Translations under genes and position numbers: made by a program | Source of the DNA: CAVQZA01 sp963724805 | GTDB lineage: Bacteria > Actinomycetota > Thermoleophilia > Gaiellales > Gaiellaceae | Direction: 5' to 3' | Length of the DNA: 64,000 nt | NCBI GenBank assembly: GCA_963724805.1 | Contig: CAVRWA010000006.1 | Location: 68,081-132,080, forward strand | The notes under the pieces: generated by a model | Database searches by the model: none | Seen by the model: only the letters and a program-made list of their open reading frames with translations | Told to the model about the DNA's origin: nothing | Part shown: piece after piece, positions 17,719-26,351 of the stretch | Numbering within the stretch: position 1 is the stretch's first letter | Layout: every line of letters starts with the position of its first letter

Positions 17719-19404
17719 CTACTTCCCGATGGTCGCGAGCCAGAACGGGTCGAGACCCACCGGGCTTGCGATGAAGCCGTTGATGTTCTTCTTGAACGCC
17801 AACGCCGGCGTCGAGTGCACGTACGGAACGACCGGCAGGAACTTCATGACCGCGACGCTCGCCTGCTGGTAGAGCGCAGTGCGCTTGTCGAGGTCGGTCT
17901 CCGCGTCGGCCGCCTTCAGCAGGTTGAACAGGGTCGGGTTGTTGAACCCGAACTGGTCGGTCTGCGAGCCGAAGTGGACGTTCAGGAAGTTGCTGGGATC
18001 GCCCCAGTCACCGGTCCAGCCCAGCATGAAGAGCTGGGCGCCGCCGCTCTGCACCGTGCCCAGGTAGTCCGGGCGCCACGGCGCGCTGTGCGGCGTGACC
18101 TGGAAGCCCGACTTCTCGAGGCTCGCCTCGAACGCCTGGAAGTTCCGGCTCGGGTCGGGCATGTACGGCCGGGTGACGTTGGTCGGGAACCAGAAGTCGA
18201 TCTTGACGGGCAGCGTGAGGCCCGCCTGCTGCAGCAGGGCCTTCGCCTTGTCCGGGTTGTACGGATAGCTCGGCACGCCGGTCTTGGCGTAGCCGAACAG
18301 CTGCGGCGGCAGGAACTGGTTCGTCTGCTGGCCGCGGCCGCCGTAGAACGCGTTCACGACGCTTGCGCGGTCGAGACCGTACGCGACCGCCTGGCGGACG
18401 AGCAGGTTGTTCATCGGCGGCTTCGACTGGTTGATCCCGACGTAGGCCACGTTGAACGGCGGCCTGTTCAAGATCTTCAGGCTGCTGCTCCCCCGCACCG
18501 TGGGGATGTCCTGCGGCGCGACGTTGTCGTAGCCGTTGATCTCGCCGGTCTGCAGCGCCTGGAGCCGCGCCGCGTTGTCGGGGATCGCCCGGAAGATCAA
18601 CTGGTCGATCTTGCCCGACCGCGACCAGCTCGGGCTGCTCGAGTTACCCCAGTAGGTCGGGTTCTTCACGAGCACGAGCTTGTCGCCGATCTTCCACGAC
18701 TTGAACATGTACGGCCCGGTGCCGATCGGATGCTGCGTCCCGAACGTCCCGGTGGGCTGGAACACGCCGTCCGCCGTGACCGTGCCCGCGTCGGCCTTGT
18801 ACTTCACGAGCGCCGTGGGGCTGGCCATCCCGAACACCGACAGCCCAAGCGCGCCGAGGAAGCCGCCCGACTTGCGGGTCAGCAGGATCACGGCCTTGTT
18901 GGAGCCGACGGCCTTGCAGCCCTTGTAGAGGCTCTTGTCGGGCCCCGGGCTTCCCTGTGCGGGGTGCGCGAAACCGCCGAAGACCGTGTTCCAGTAGTAG
19001 GTCACGGCGTCCGTCTGCAGCGGGCCTGGGAAGTTGAACCAGCGGTTGAAGTTGACGCAGACCGCCTTGGCGTTGAACGGCGTGCCGTCCTGGAACTTCA
19101 CGCCCGGGCGCAGGTTGAACGTCCAGTTGAGGCCGTTCTTCGAAGTCGACCAGCTCGTCGCCAGCTGGGGCACGACCACCGTGCTACCCGGCTTGAGGCT
19201 GACGAGGCCCTGGAAGATAAGACTGATCGGGCGCAGCGACTCGCCGTCCGAGACGAGCGGGCCGTCCAGGATCACCGGATCGGCCGAGGCGCCGAAGACG
19301 AGCGTCGTCGTCGCCTTGCCGCCGGTCAAGGCAGCTCCGGCCGCCGCCACGAGCGCCAAAGACGCAAAGGCAGCCACCAGGCTGAATTTCAGCTTCTTCC
19401 CCAT
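17719..19404 (-). CDS. Peptide ABC transporter substrate-binding protein (SBP family 5)
   Basis: The 561-residue extracytoplasmic receptor of the peptide importer. A Sec signal peptide is clear (KKLKF, then LVAAFASLALVAAAGAAL). There is no lipobox cysteine at the cleavage region, so it is not an obvious lipoprotein. Family 5 features follow: LVFGASADPVILDG, WTFNLRPGVKFQDGTPFNAK, IGTGPYMFKSWKIGDKLVLV and DRASVVNAFYGG. The start ATG has AGGAGG upstream. First gene of a six-gene operon ending with an NlpC/P60 peptidase; ligands are therefore likely murein peptides or other short peptides. Confidence 0.93.
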   Translation of the reverse strand: MGKKLKFSLVAAFASLALVAAAGAALTGGKATTTLVFGASADPVILDGPLVSDGESLRPISLIFQGLVSLKPGSTVVVPQLATSWSTSKNGLNWTFNLRPGVKFQDGTPFNAKAVCVNFNRWFNFPGPLQTDAVTYYWNTVFGGFAHPAQGSPGPDKSLYKGCKAVGSNKAVILLTRKSGGFLGALGLSVFGMASPTALVKYKADAGTVTADGVFQPTGTFGTQHPIGTGPYMFKSWKIGDKLVLVKNPTYWGNSSSPSWSRSGKIDQLIFRAIPDNAARLQALQTGEINGYDNVAPQDIPTVRGSSSLKILNRPPFNVAYVGINQSKPPMNNLLVRQAVAYGLDRASVVNAFYGGRGQQTNQFLPPQLFGYAKTGVPSYPYNPDKAKALLQQAGLTLPVKIDFWFPTNVTRPYMPDPSRNFQAFEASLEKSGFQVTPHSAPWRPDYLGTVQSGGAQLFMLGWTGDWGDPSNFLNVHFGSQTDQFGFNNPTLFNLLKAADAETDLDKRTALYQQASVAVMKFLPVVPYVHSTPALAFKKNINGFIASPVGLDPFWLATIGK

Positions 19405-19503
19405 CTCTTCTCCACCCTCCTGTTGCGGTCCCAGTCGAGAACCGTCGTTGATTCTCTCAAAGACGGGGATACAAAGGAACAGTTAGCCCCGCGGGCCGCG
19501 ATT

Positions 19504-19534
19504 GTAGGGACGAGCGCCTGGCGCCCGTCCCTAC
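19504..19534 (-). terminator. Long hairpin downstream of the sigma factor gene
   Basis: GTAGGGACG (19504-19512) pairs with CGTCCCTAC (19526-19534), with inner GCGCC/GGCGC-type pairing and one A-C mismatch. It lies 15 bases after the stop of the sigma factor gene and upstream of the peptide transporter operon. It has no T-run, so its role as terminator is inferred from position. Confidence 0.55.
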
Positions 19535-19548
19535 TTGTGTTGCCTCAG

Positions 19549-20637
19549 CTAGGCCGCGAGCGAGATGAGGTCGCGCAGCGCGGACAGGCGCGCAAGCGCC
19601 TGGCCTTCCAGCTGGCGGACCCGCTCACGGGTGAGATCGAGCTCGTGGCCGATCGCCTCGAGCGTCCACGGCTCGCCCTCGAAGCCGAACCGGAGCTCGA
19701 GGATGCGGCGCTCCCGCTCGGGCAGCGCGTCGAGCGCGCGGCGCACGCCCTGGCGGCGGAGCGACTCCTCGGCCTCGTCGAACGGATCGGCGGCCTCGCG
19801 GTCGGCGAACAGGTCGCCGAGCTCGCCCTCGTCGTCGGCGCCGACGGTCTGGTTCAGCGACACGGACGCCTGCGCGGCGCCGAGCGCCTCGTCGACGTGC
19901 TGAATCGGCAGGCCGGTCGCCTCGGCGAGCTCCTGCTTCGTCGCCTCACGGCCCAGCTCGACCTCGAGCCGGCGCGCGGCGCGCGACAGCTTCTGCTGCC
20001 GCTCGACCACGTGCACCGGGACACGGATCGTGCGAGCGTGATTCGCGACGGCGCGCTGCACCGACTGGCGGATCCACCAGGTCGCATAGGTCGAGAACTT
20101 GTACCCGCGGCGCCAGTCGAACTTCTCGACCGCACGGTTGAGGCCGAGCGTGCCTTCCTGGATCAGGTCGAGGAACGGAACGCCTAGGCCGCGGTAGCCC
20201 TTGGCGATCGACACGACGAGACGGAGGTTCGACTCGATCATGCGGCGCTTGGCGACCGGGTCGCCGCGCTCGATCTGCTTGGCCAGCGTGACCTCCTCGG
20301 CCGCGGTCAGCAGCTTGTGGCGGCCGACGTCGGCGAGGAACAGCTGGAGGCTGTCGGCGGAGCCGGAGAGCGCCTGCGCGGGGAGCTCGGGAGCCTCGAA
20401 CTTCTCGGGCTCGACCTTCTCGGCCTCGGTGCCGGCGGCCGCTGCGGGGCGGCCGACCTCGAGCCCGATGCGCTCGAACTCGCGCGTGATCTCCTCGACC
20501 TCCTGGTCGTTCAGCTCGTGCTCGAGCGTGAACGCCTCGAAGTCGAGCGGCTCGATCCAGCCGCGCTCCTCAGAACGCTCGACGAGCGCGCGCGCCTGAT
20601 CCGTTTCCAGCAACTCGTGAAGCTGATTCTGCGTCAA
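19549..20637 (-). CDS. RNA polymerase sigma-70 factor (RpoD/HrdB-like)
   Basis: Promoter-recognition subunit of RNA polymerase, 362 residues. An N-terminal acidic region resembling region 1.1 (about 1-95) is followed by region 1.2 (SLQLFLADVGRHKLLTAAEE). Region 2 has VVSIAKGYRGLGVPFLDLIQ and GYKFSTYATWWIRQSVQRA, region 3 follows, and region 4 has LPERERRILELRFGF, then LTRERVRQLEGQAL. Region 2.4/4.2 fit primary (group 1) or group 2 factors. The long N-terminal region favours a primary-type factor. Start is TTG at 20637; an ATG-based start would remove region 1.1. The 272 bases upstream to 20909 hold no gene and presumably carry its promoter, which I cannot pinpoint. Confidence 0.9.
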   Translation of the reverse strand: MTQNQLHELLETDQARALVERSEERGWIEPLDFEAFTLEHELNDQEVEEITREFERIGLEVGRPAAAAGTEAEKVEPEKFEAPELPAQALSGSADSLQLFLADVGRHKLLTAAEEVTLAKQIERGDPVAKRRMIESNLRLVVSIAKGYRGLGVPFLDLIQEGTLGLNRAVEKFDWRRGYKFSTYATWWIRQSVQRAVANHARTIRVPVHVVERQQKLSRAARRLEVELGREATKQELAEATGLPIQHVDEALGAAQASVSLNQTVGADDEGELGDLFADREAADPFDEAEESLRRQGVRRALDALPERERRILELRFGFEGEPWTLEAIGHELDLTRERVRQLEGQALARLSALRDLISLAA

Positions 20638-20909
20638 GTGAGTTCAGTCTCTCTTTCGAATGGTTCTTCGGGGGTGATCACAAACCTTCGGACTCTAGGC
20701 GAGGAATCCTTGCGGCGCCAGGGTGAACCATGACGGGTTCCTGGAGCCGCTAAACCCTCGAACGAGACGCGCGTACTGCGTATTCCGCCAGATCGCATCG
20801 GACGGATTGCGGCACCCGGCGAAGGCAAAGACGAATCCTGCCCTTGCTAGTTACTGACGATCTTCCCCCGAAAAGGTTTGGCGCGCGTGTTCTTTACGTT
20901 ATGCCTGCG

Positions 20910-23108
20910 TTATTCCTCGGCCGCGGCGACGGCGACGGGCTCGGCCGTTTCCTCGTCCGGAGCGGGCCGCGGCTGGCGCGCCCACTCCTCGTCGAACTCG
21001 ACCCGCCACTTGCCTTCCTCGTTCTGAACGAGCTTCAGCTTCGCACTGAAGCTCCGCCCCGAGCGGCCGCGAAAACCGGTCACCGGGCCGTCGCTGCGGC
21101 CGTTTGCCATCAGCTGCTTCACGACCTGGACCGGCAGGGTCTTGCCCGCCTTCTGCTTCCAGATCACGAAGCCGCAGCCGGGGTCGTCCTTCGACCAGCA
21201 CGAGTAGCCCTTGCGGTTCTCGATCACGTCGCGGCCGCAGACCGGGCACGGGCCGAGGTTGGCCCGCTCGATCTTGACCTCCTTGAGCTTGTCGAGCTCG
21301 GCGACGGTCTCGGTCGTGAACTTGACGATGTCGGCCATGAACGCCGGCCTCGAATCCTCGCCCTGCTCGATCAGGCCGAGCCGGTGCTCCCAGCTGCCCG
21401 TCAGCTCCGGCGAGGTTAGCGGGTGCTCGCCCAGGAGGCGGATCACCTGCACGCCCTTCTCGGTTGCGTGCAGGGCGCGTCCCTCGCGCTCGATGTAGCC
21501 GACCGACAGTAGGCGCTCGATGATCGCGGCGCGCGTCGCCGGCGTGCCGATCCCCGACTCCTTCATCGCCTCGCGCAGGTCGGCATCCTCGATGTCCTTG
21601 CCGGCCGTCTCCATCGCGGCCAGGAGCGACGCCTCGGTGAAACGACGGGGCGGCTGCGTCTCCTTGGCGAGCGACTCGACGGAGAGCGTCTGCACGGCCT
21701 CGCCCTTGTCGAGACGTGGCAACAGCTGATCGCCGCCGGTGTCGTCCTCCTCGGCGCCCTCGCCCTGCGCCTCCTCACCGTAGACCGAACGCCACCCGGC
21801 CTCGACGAGGACCCGGCCGCTCGTGCGGAAGACGTGGTCCACGACGGTCGTCTCGACGCGCGTGCGCTCGAACACGGCCTCGGGGAAGAACGCCGAGAGA
21901 AAGCGCTTGACGACGAGGTCGTAGATCCGCTTCTCGTCGTCGCTGAACTTGTCGACGTCGTGCTCGGCGCGCGTCGGGATGATCGCGTGGTGGTCGGTGA
22001 CCTTCGCGTCGTTGACGATCCGCGCGAGCGGGAGCTGCTGCAGCGCGACGACGTACGCGGCCGCCTTGGCGTAGTACGGGTTCTTGCCGACGAGCTCGGC
22101 GGTTGGGCGGATCTCCTCGACGAGGTCGCCCGACAGGTAGCGCGAGCTCGTGCGCGGGTAGGTGATCGCCTTCTTGTCCTCGTACAGCTTCTGCGCCGCG
22201 GCCAGCGTGCGGCGGGCCGAGAAGCCGTAGAGCGTGTTCGCGTGCCGCTGGAGCGCGGTGAGGTCGTAGAGGAGCTCGGGCTTCTGCCGCTCCTCCTTGC
22301 GCTCGACCTGGGTGATCTCGCCCGGCTGTCCGGTGCACGCGTCGACGATCTTCGCCGCGTCCTCCGCCTTCGGCAGCCGCTTCCCGCCGAGGTAGCGGCC
22401 GGTGTAGCGGCGCTGCCCCTCGGCTTCGAACTTCGCCTCGACGAGCCAGTAGGGCTCCGGCTTGAACGCGCGGATCTCCTCCTCGCGGCGGGCGACGAGC
22501 GCCAGCGTGGGGGTCTGGACCCGGCCGAGCGAGACCGCGCCGTCGAAGGCGGCGCGCAGCCGGATCGAGGCAGCACGGGTCGCGTTCATGCCCACGAGCC
22601 AGTCGGCCTCCGAGCGGGAGCGGGCGGCCGCCTCGAGCAGGCGCATCTCCTCGCCGTCGCGGAGCTTCGTGAAGGCGTCGACGATCGCCTTCTTCGTCAT
22701 CGAGTTGAGCCAGAGGCGCTCGACGTGCTTGTCGGTCTGCGCTGTCTCGACAGTGTAGGCGAAGATCAGCTCGCCCTCGCGGCCGGCGTCGCAGGCGTTG
22801 ACGATCCCGCCGACGTCGTCGCGCTTGATCAGCTTGTGGATCACGGCAAGCTGTTTCTTGGCCTTCGCGTCACGTGGGCGCAGCTTGAATTGCTCGGGGA
22901 CGATCGGGAGATCGGCCATCCGCCACTTCTTCAGCTTGGGGTCGTACTCGTCGGGATCGACGAGCTCGACGAGGTGCCCGACGGCCCAGGTGATCACGGA
23001 GTCGTCTGACTCCAGGTAGCCCTCGTGCTTGGCGAACTTGCCCGGCAGCGCCGAGGCGAGATCGCGTCCGACGGACGGCTTCTCTGCGATTACGAGTGTC
23101 TTAGTCAC
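20910..23108 (-). CDS. topB: DNA topoisomerase III (type IA)
   Basis: Type IA topoisomerase of 732 residues that relaxes or decatenates DNA by single-strand passage. The Toprim domain starts with KTLVIAEKPSVGRDLASALP and holds the acidic metal site ACDAGREGELIF. The active-site tyrosine is in AITYPRTSSRYLS; the core continues with DHHAIIPT and GIGTPATRA. One C-terminal zinc-ribbon-like unit (CPVCGRDVIENRKGYSCW, then GCGFVIWK) fits the TopB rather than the TopA family, as do the early AEKPSVG motif and length. It is divergent from the acyltransferase gene, with 76 bases between starts. Confidence 0.93.
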   Translation of the reverse strand: MTKTLVIAEKPSVGRDLASALPGKFAKHEGYLESDDSVITWAVGHLVELVDPDEYDPKLKKWRMADLPIVPEQFKLRPRDAKAKKQLAVIHKLIKRDDVGGIVNACDAGREGELIFAYTVETAQTDKHVERLWLNSMTKKAIVDAFTKLRDGEEMRLLEAAARSRSEADWLVGMNATRAASIRLRAAFDGAVSLGRVQTPTLALVARREEEIRAFKPEPYWLVEAKFEAEGQRRYTGRYLGGKRLPKAEDAAKIVDACTGQPGEITQVERKEERQKPELLYDLTALQRHANTLYGFSARRTLAAAQKLYEDKKAITYPRTSSRYLSGDLVEEIRPTAELVGKNPYYAKAAAYVVALQQLPLARIVNDAKVTDHHAIIPTRAEHDVDKFSDDEKRIYDLVVKRFLSAFFPEAVFERTRVETTVVDHVFRTSGRVLVEAGWRSVYGEEAQGEGAEEDDTGGDQLLPRLDKGEAVQTLSVESLAKETQPPRRFTEASLLAAMETAGKDIEDADLREAMKESGIGTPATRAAIIERLLSVGYIEREGRALHATEKGVQVIRLLGEHPLTSPELTGSWEHRLGLIEQGEDSRPAFMADIVKFTTETVAELDKLKEVKIERANLGPCPVCGRDVIENRKGYSCWSKDDPGCGFVIWKQKAGKTLPVQVVKQLMANGRSDGPVTGFRGRSGRSFSAKLKLVQNEEGKWRVEFDEEWARQPRPAPDEETAEPVAVAAAEE

Positions 23109-23184
23109 GTGTGAACACCATAGCGAAGGGGTGTCGGGCCACTACGTTCGGCACGAAGCCGTATCTCCCTTGATACTTCGCGGT

Positions 23185-23817
23185 ATGCGAAAGCGCGACC
23201 GGCCGTCGCTCTTCTACCGCCTCGTCGTGCTCACGGCCAAGCCGGTGATGTACGGGCTGTACCGGCTGCAGGTGGACGGCATCGAGAACATTCCCGCCAA
23301 CGGCGGCTTCGTCCTCTCCGCGAACCACGTCTCGAGCTTCGACCCGTGGCCGCTCGGCGTTGCGATCGGGAACGACCATTACCTGCGGCACATGGCCAAG
23401 TCGGAGCTGTACTGGCGGCCTCTGAAGTGGTTCGTGGACGCGGGCGGCGGCTTCCCCGTGAAGCGCGGCGAGCGGGACACGAAGGCGATGGAGACCGCGG
23501 TCGAGCTCGCGAGAAACGGCGACGCCGTCGTGATGTTCCCCGAGGGGACGAGGCGCAAGAAGGGCCTGCGGAAGAAGTGGGAGGCGCGTGCACACTCCGG
23601 CGCTGCGCGGATCGCGCTCGAGGCGGGCGTCCCGCTCGTCCCGGCGGCGATCGCCGGCACCGACCGGCTCGCGCGGCTCGGGAAGGTGCGCGTCCGCTAC
23701 GGCCCTCCGATCGCGATGGACGACCTGAAGAGCCTCGACGAGAAACAGGCGGCCCAGATCGCAACCGACCGGCTGATGGAGGCGATCCGGGCCATGGAAG
23801 CCGAGCTCGAGCCGTGA
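23185..23817 (+). CDS. 1-acyl-sn-glycerol-3-phosphate acyltransferase (PlsC family)
   Basis: Membrane-associated acyltransferase (210 residues) that acylates lysophosphatidic acid or a similar acceptor. Motif I is SANHVSSFDPWPLG (His-x4-Asp), motif III is VVMFPEGTRRKKG, and GVPLVPAAIAGTDRL is the family's fourth block. Between them FPVKRGERDTKAMETA matches motif II. The ATG at 23185 is followed by a basic stretch and FYRLVVLTAKPVMYGLYRL. A GTG at 23134 could extend it by 17 residues but adds nothing conserved. The stop overlaps the exonuclease gene start by GTGA. Confidence 0.9.
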   Translation: MRKRDRPSLFYRLVVLTAKPVMYGLYRLQVDGIENIPANGGFVLSANHVSSFDPWPLGVAIGNDHYLRHMAKSELYWRPLKWFVDAGGGFPVKRGERDTKAMETAVELARNGDAVVMFPEGTRRKKGLRKKWEARAHSGAARIALEAGVPLVPAAIAGTDRLARLGKVRVRYGPPIAMDDLKSLDEKQAAQIATDRLMEAIRAMEAELEP

Positions 23818-24641
23818 GCCGGCCGCTGCTCGCGGTCGACGGCGACTCGTTCGCGCACCGCGCCTACCACGGGATGCCGAAGACGATCCGCCGCGCCGAC
23901 GGCCGCCCGGCGGGCGCGCTCAACGGCTTCGGGACGATGCTGCTGCGGCTCTGGGAGACCGAGCAGCCGGCCGCGGTGGTCGTGGGCTGGGACTCGCTCG
24001 GCTCGCCGACCTACCGCAACGAGGAGTTCCCGTCGTACCAGAGCGGGCGCGAGTTCGACGCCGACCTGCTCGAGCAGCTCGACCTCCTGCCGGAGCTTCC
24101 TCGTGCGCTCGGGTTCGCCTCGGCGAAGGCGCCGGGCTACGAGGCCGACGACTTCCTCGCCGCCGCGGCCGCGTCCACCGAAGGGCCGGTCCTCGTCGCC
24201 ACCTCCGACCGGGACGCCTACCAGCTCGCGAGCGACCGCGTGACGATCCTCCAGCCGACGAAGGCCGGCGAACCGCCGGCGCGGATCGGGCCCGCGGAGG
24301 TGCGGGAGCGCTACGGCGTCGATCCGGAGCAGGTGCCCGACTTCATCGCCCTGCGCGGCGACCCGTCGGACAAGCTCCCTGGCGCGCGCGGCGTCGGAGC
24401 GAAGCGGGCGGCCGACGTCCTTGCGCAGTACGGCTCGCTCGAGGCCGCGCTCGAGGCAGGGCGCTTCGCCGCCGAGGCGAAAGCGCTGCGTCTCTACCGG
24501 CGGCTGGCGACGCTCGACGCAACCGCGCCGCTACCGCCGCTCGAGGGCCAGGCGCCTCGCTTCGCGGAGGGAGCCGCCTTCGCCCGCGAGCTCGGGCTCA
24601 ACCGCCTGGCCGAGAGGATCGAGTCCCTATCGACGTCCTGA
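23814..24641 (+). CDS. 5'-3' exonuclease (FEN-like, DNA polymerase I N-domain type)
   Basis: Stand-alone flap/5' nuclease of 275 residues. Acidic metal ligands appear in AVDGDSFAHRAYHG, VVVGWDSLGSPTYR, GYEADDFLAAAAA and LVATSDRDAYQLAS. A helix-hairpin-helix follows (FIALRGDPSDKLPGARGVGA). No polymerase domain is attached. The fold is that of the 5' nuclease domain of PolA, used in primer removal or repair. Start GTG at 23814 overlaps the acyltransferase stop. Its own end overlaps the deduced start of the histone-deacetylase-like gene. Confidence 0.88.
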   Translation: MSRPLLAVDGDSFAHRAYHGMPKTIRRADGRPAGALNGFGTMLLRLWETEQPAAVVVGWDSLGSPTYRNEEFPSYQSGREFDADLLEQLDLLPELPRALGFASAKAPGYEADDFLAAAAASTEGPVLVATSDRDAYQLASDRVTILQPTKAGEPPARIGPAEVRERYGVDPEQVPDFIALRGDPSDKLPGARGVGAKRAADVLAQYGSLEAALEAGRFAAEAKALRLYRRLATLDATAPLPPLEGQAPRFAEGAAFARELGLNRLAERIESLSTS

Positions 24642-25480
24642 GCCACGGCGCGTTCGCGCACCTTCACCCGACCGGACACCACCCCGAAACGCCCCGCCGG
24701 TTCGAGGAGCTGTTCGCCTCGATCCCGATCTGGAGCGAGGGCCGCGCCGCAACGGTGGCGGACGTGGAGCGTTGCCACGATCCCGGCTACGTCGCGACCA
24801 TCGGCGCGATCCGGGAGCCGACCTGGGTGGACGGCGACACGATCGCCACCGACACGAGCTACGAGGCAGCCCTGCTCGCGGCCGGCACCGCGATCGATGC
24901 TGCCGAGCGCGGCGGCTTCGCCCTCGTGCGCCCGCCCGGCCACCACGCCCTGCCCGGACGCGCGATGGGCTTCTGCTTGTTCAACAACGTCGCGATCGCC
25001 GCTCGCTTCGCGCAGGCGGAGCTTGGTGTGCGGCGTGTCGCGATCCTCGACTGGGACGTCCATCACGGCAACGGCACCCAGGCGATGTTCTGGGACGACC
25101 CGACGGTGCTGTTCGTCTCGCTCCACCAGTGGCCGTTCTACCCCGGCTCGGGCGGGCCCGGCGAGCAGAACGAAACGACGCTGAACATCCCCATGTCGGC
25201 CGGATCGGGCGACGACGAGTATTTCCACGCCTTCGAGCACACCGTGGCGCCCGCGATCGCGCACTTCGACCCGGAGCTCCTGCTCGTCTCGGCCGGGTTC
25301 GACGCGCACGTTGACGACCCGCTCTCGGAGATGGAGGTGACCGAGGAGGGGTTCCGCGAGCTCGCCCGGCAGGCGCGGCGTTTCGCACCGCGGATCGCCG
25401 CGGTGCTCGAGGGCGGCTACAACCTCGCCACGCTGCCCGACCTCGTCGCCGCCGCGCTCGACGGCTTCGTAGAACCTTGA
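24629..25480 (+). CDS. Histone deacetylase superfamily protein (AcuC/HdaH-like), non-canonical start
   Basis: Zinc-dependent amidohydrolase of the arginase/deacetylase fold. Motifs: RPPGHHALPGRAMGFCLFNN (tandem His), ILDWDVHHGNGTQ (Asp and His ligands), LVSAGFDAHVDDPL (Asp ligand) and LEGGYN (Tyr). Bacterial members deacetylate acetylpolyamines, acetoin-pathway enzymes or other acetyl-amides; the substrate here is unknown. The usual N-terminal block (SHGAFAHLHPTGHHPETP) lies upstream of the first GTG at 24755. In that frame the only near-start codons are ATC at 24629, with AGAGGA ten bases upstream, and CTG at 24638, overlapping the exonuclease TGA as CTGA. I give the ATC-based 283-residue version. 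Confidence 0.82.
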   Translation: MDVLSHGAFAHLHPTGHHPETPRRFEELFASIPIWSEGRAATVADVERCHDPGYVATIGAIREPTWVDGDTIATDTSYEAALLAAGTAIDAAERGGFALVRPPGHHALPGRAMGFCLFNNVAIAARFAQAELGVRRVAILDWDVHHGNGTQAMFWDDPTVLFVSLHQWPFYPGSGGPGEQNETTLNIPMSAGSGDDEYFHAFEHTVAPAIAHFDPELLLVSAGFDAHVDDPLSEMEVTEEGFRELARQARRFAPRIAAVLEGGYNLATLPDLVAAALDGFVEP

Positions 25481-25504
25481 CGGGCGGCCCTTGAGGGCCG
25501 CCCG
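25481..25504 (+). terminator. Perfect hairpin after the deacetylase-like gene
   Basis: CGGGCGGCCC (25481-25490) pairs with GGGCCGCCCG (25495-25504) over a TTGA loop, directly after the stop codon. GTCTTGGT follows rather than a long T-run. The 10-bp GC-rich stem directly behind the stop makes termination likely. Confidence 0.7.
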
Positions 25505-25616
25505 GTCTTGGTAGATCGCCACTTTCGCCACCGCTCCGGCCCCTCCACAGGAGGAGAACCGAGGAGCTTGATGGTCAAGATATCGGAGCGCCGCCGGACT
25601 TCCTCATGACCCACTC

Positions 25617-25659
25617 GTCACCCACAGGTGGGGAATCGGACTCACTCAAAGTGGGTGAC
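25617..25659 (-). terminator. Hairpin with two alternative pairings behind the response regulator gene
   Basis: GTCACCCAC (25617-25625) is perfectly complementary to GTGGGTGAC (25651-25659), which abuts the response regulator stop. The CCCAC within the left arm can instead pair with a nearby GTGGG (25628-25632). The two structures exclude each other. It most simply serves as a terminator for the minus-strand gene. Confidence 0.5.
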
Positions 25660-26304
25660 TCAGCCACGGGCCTTCGCGAGCGCCTCGAGCGCGTCGCGCC
25701 GGGAGGAGACGCCGAGCTTGTGCATGAGGCTCTTCACGTGCGAGCGGACCGTGTGCTCGGAGATGAAGAGCCGCTTCGCGATCTCGTCGGTGGCGAGGTG
25801 CTCGTCGAGCAGGAGCAGCACCTCGACCTCGCGCGCGGACAACGCCTCGGCGATCGAATCCGGCACGCCCGTCTGGCGCCCGCCGCCGTCTCGAACCTGC
25901 TCGAGCAGCCGCCTGGCGACCGCGCCCGAGAGCGCGGCCTCGCCGTGCTCGACGCCGTGCAGGAACTCGACGATCCGCTCGGGAGGCTCGCTCTTGAGGA
26001 GGTAGCCGGCGGCGCCGCCGCGGATCGCGGCGAGCAGGTTGTCCTCGGTGCCCGACGCGGTGAGGACGACGACCTCGCACTCCGGAGCGGCGGCGCGCAG
26101 GCGCGGCAGCGCCGAGATGCCGTCGAGGCCCGGCATCGAGAGGTCGAGCAGGACGATGTCGGGCGCCAGGGTGCGGGCCTGCTCGATCGCGGACTCGCCG
26201 TCGGGCGCCTGCCCCACCACGGAGAAGCCGTGCTGCTCGAGCAGCGACGCGAGCGCGTCGCGCGTGAGCGGGTGGTCGTCGACTATCAGGATCCTGTTGG
26301 TCAT
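25660..26304 (-). CDS. NarL/FixJ-family two-component response regulator
   Basis: The 214 residues comprise a receiver domain and a GerE HTH. The receiver shows ILIVDDHPL with phosphoacceptor Asp54 in LLDLSMPG, Thr in VVLTASG and Lys in AGYLLKSEPP. The HTH has LSAREVEVLLLLDEHLATD, then LFISEHTVRSHVKSLMHKLG. It is divergent from the histidine kinase gene with 47 bases between starts, so the pair form a two-component system under a shared promoter region. The regulated genes are not evident. Confidence 0.92.
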   Translation of the reverse strand: MTNRILIVDDHPLTRDALASLLEQHGFSVVGQAPDGESAIEQARTLAPDIVLLDLSMPGLDGISALPRLRAAAPECEVVVLTASGTEDNLLAAIRGGAAGYLLKSEPPERIVEFLHGVEHGEAALSGAVARRLLEQVRDGGGRQTGVPDSIAEALSAREVEVLLLLDEHLATDEIAKRLFISEHTVRSHVKSLMHKLGVSSRRDALEALAKARG

Positions 26305-26351
26305 GGCGTCTACCCCTTATCGGCACGAAGGGTTCTGCCGACAAGTGAACA

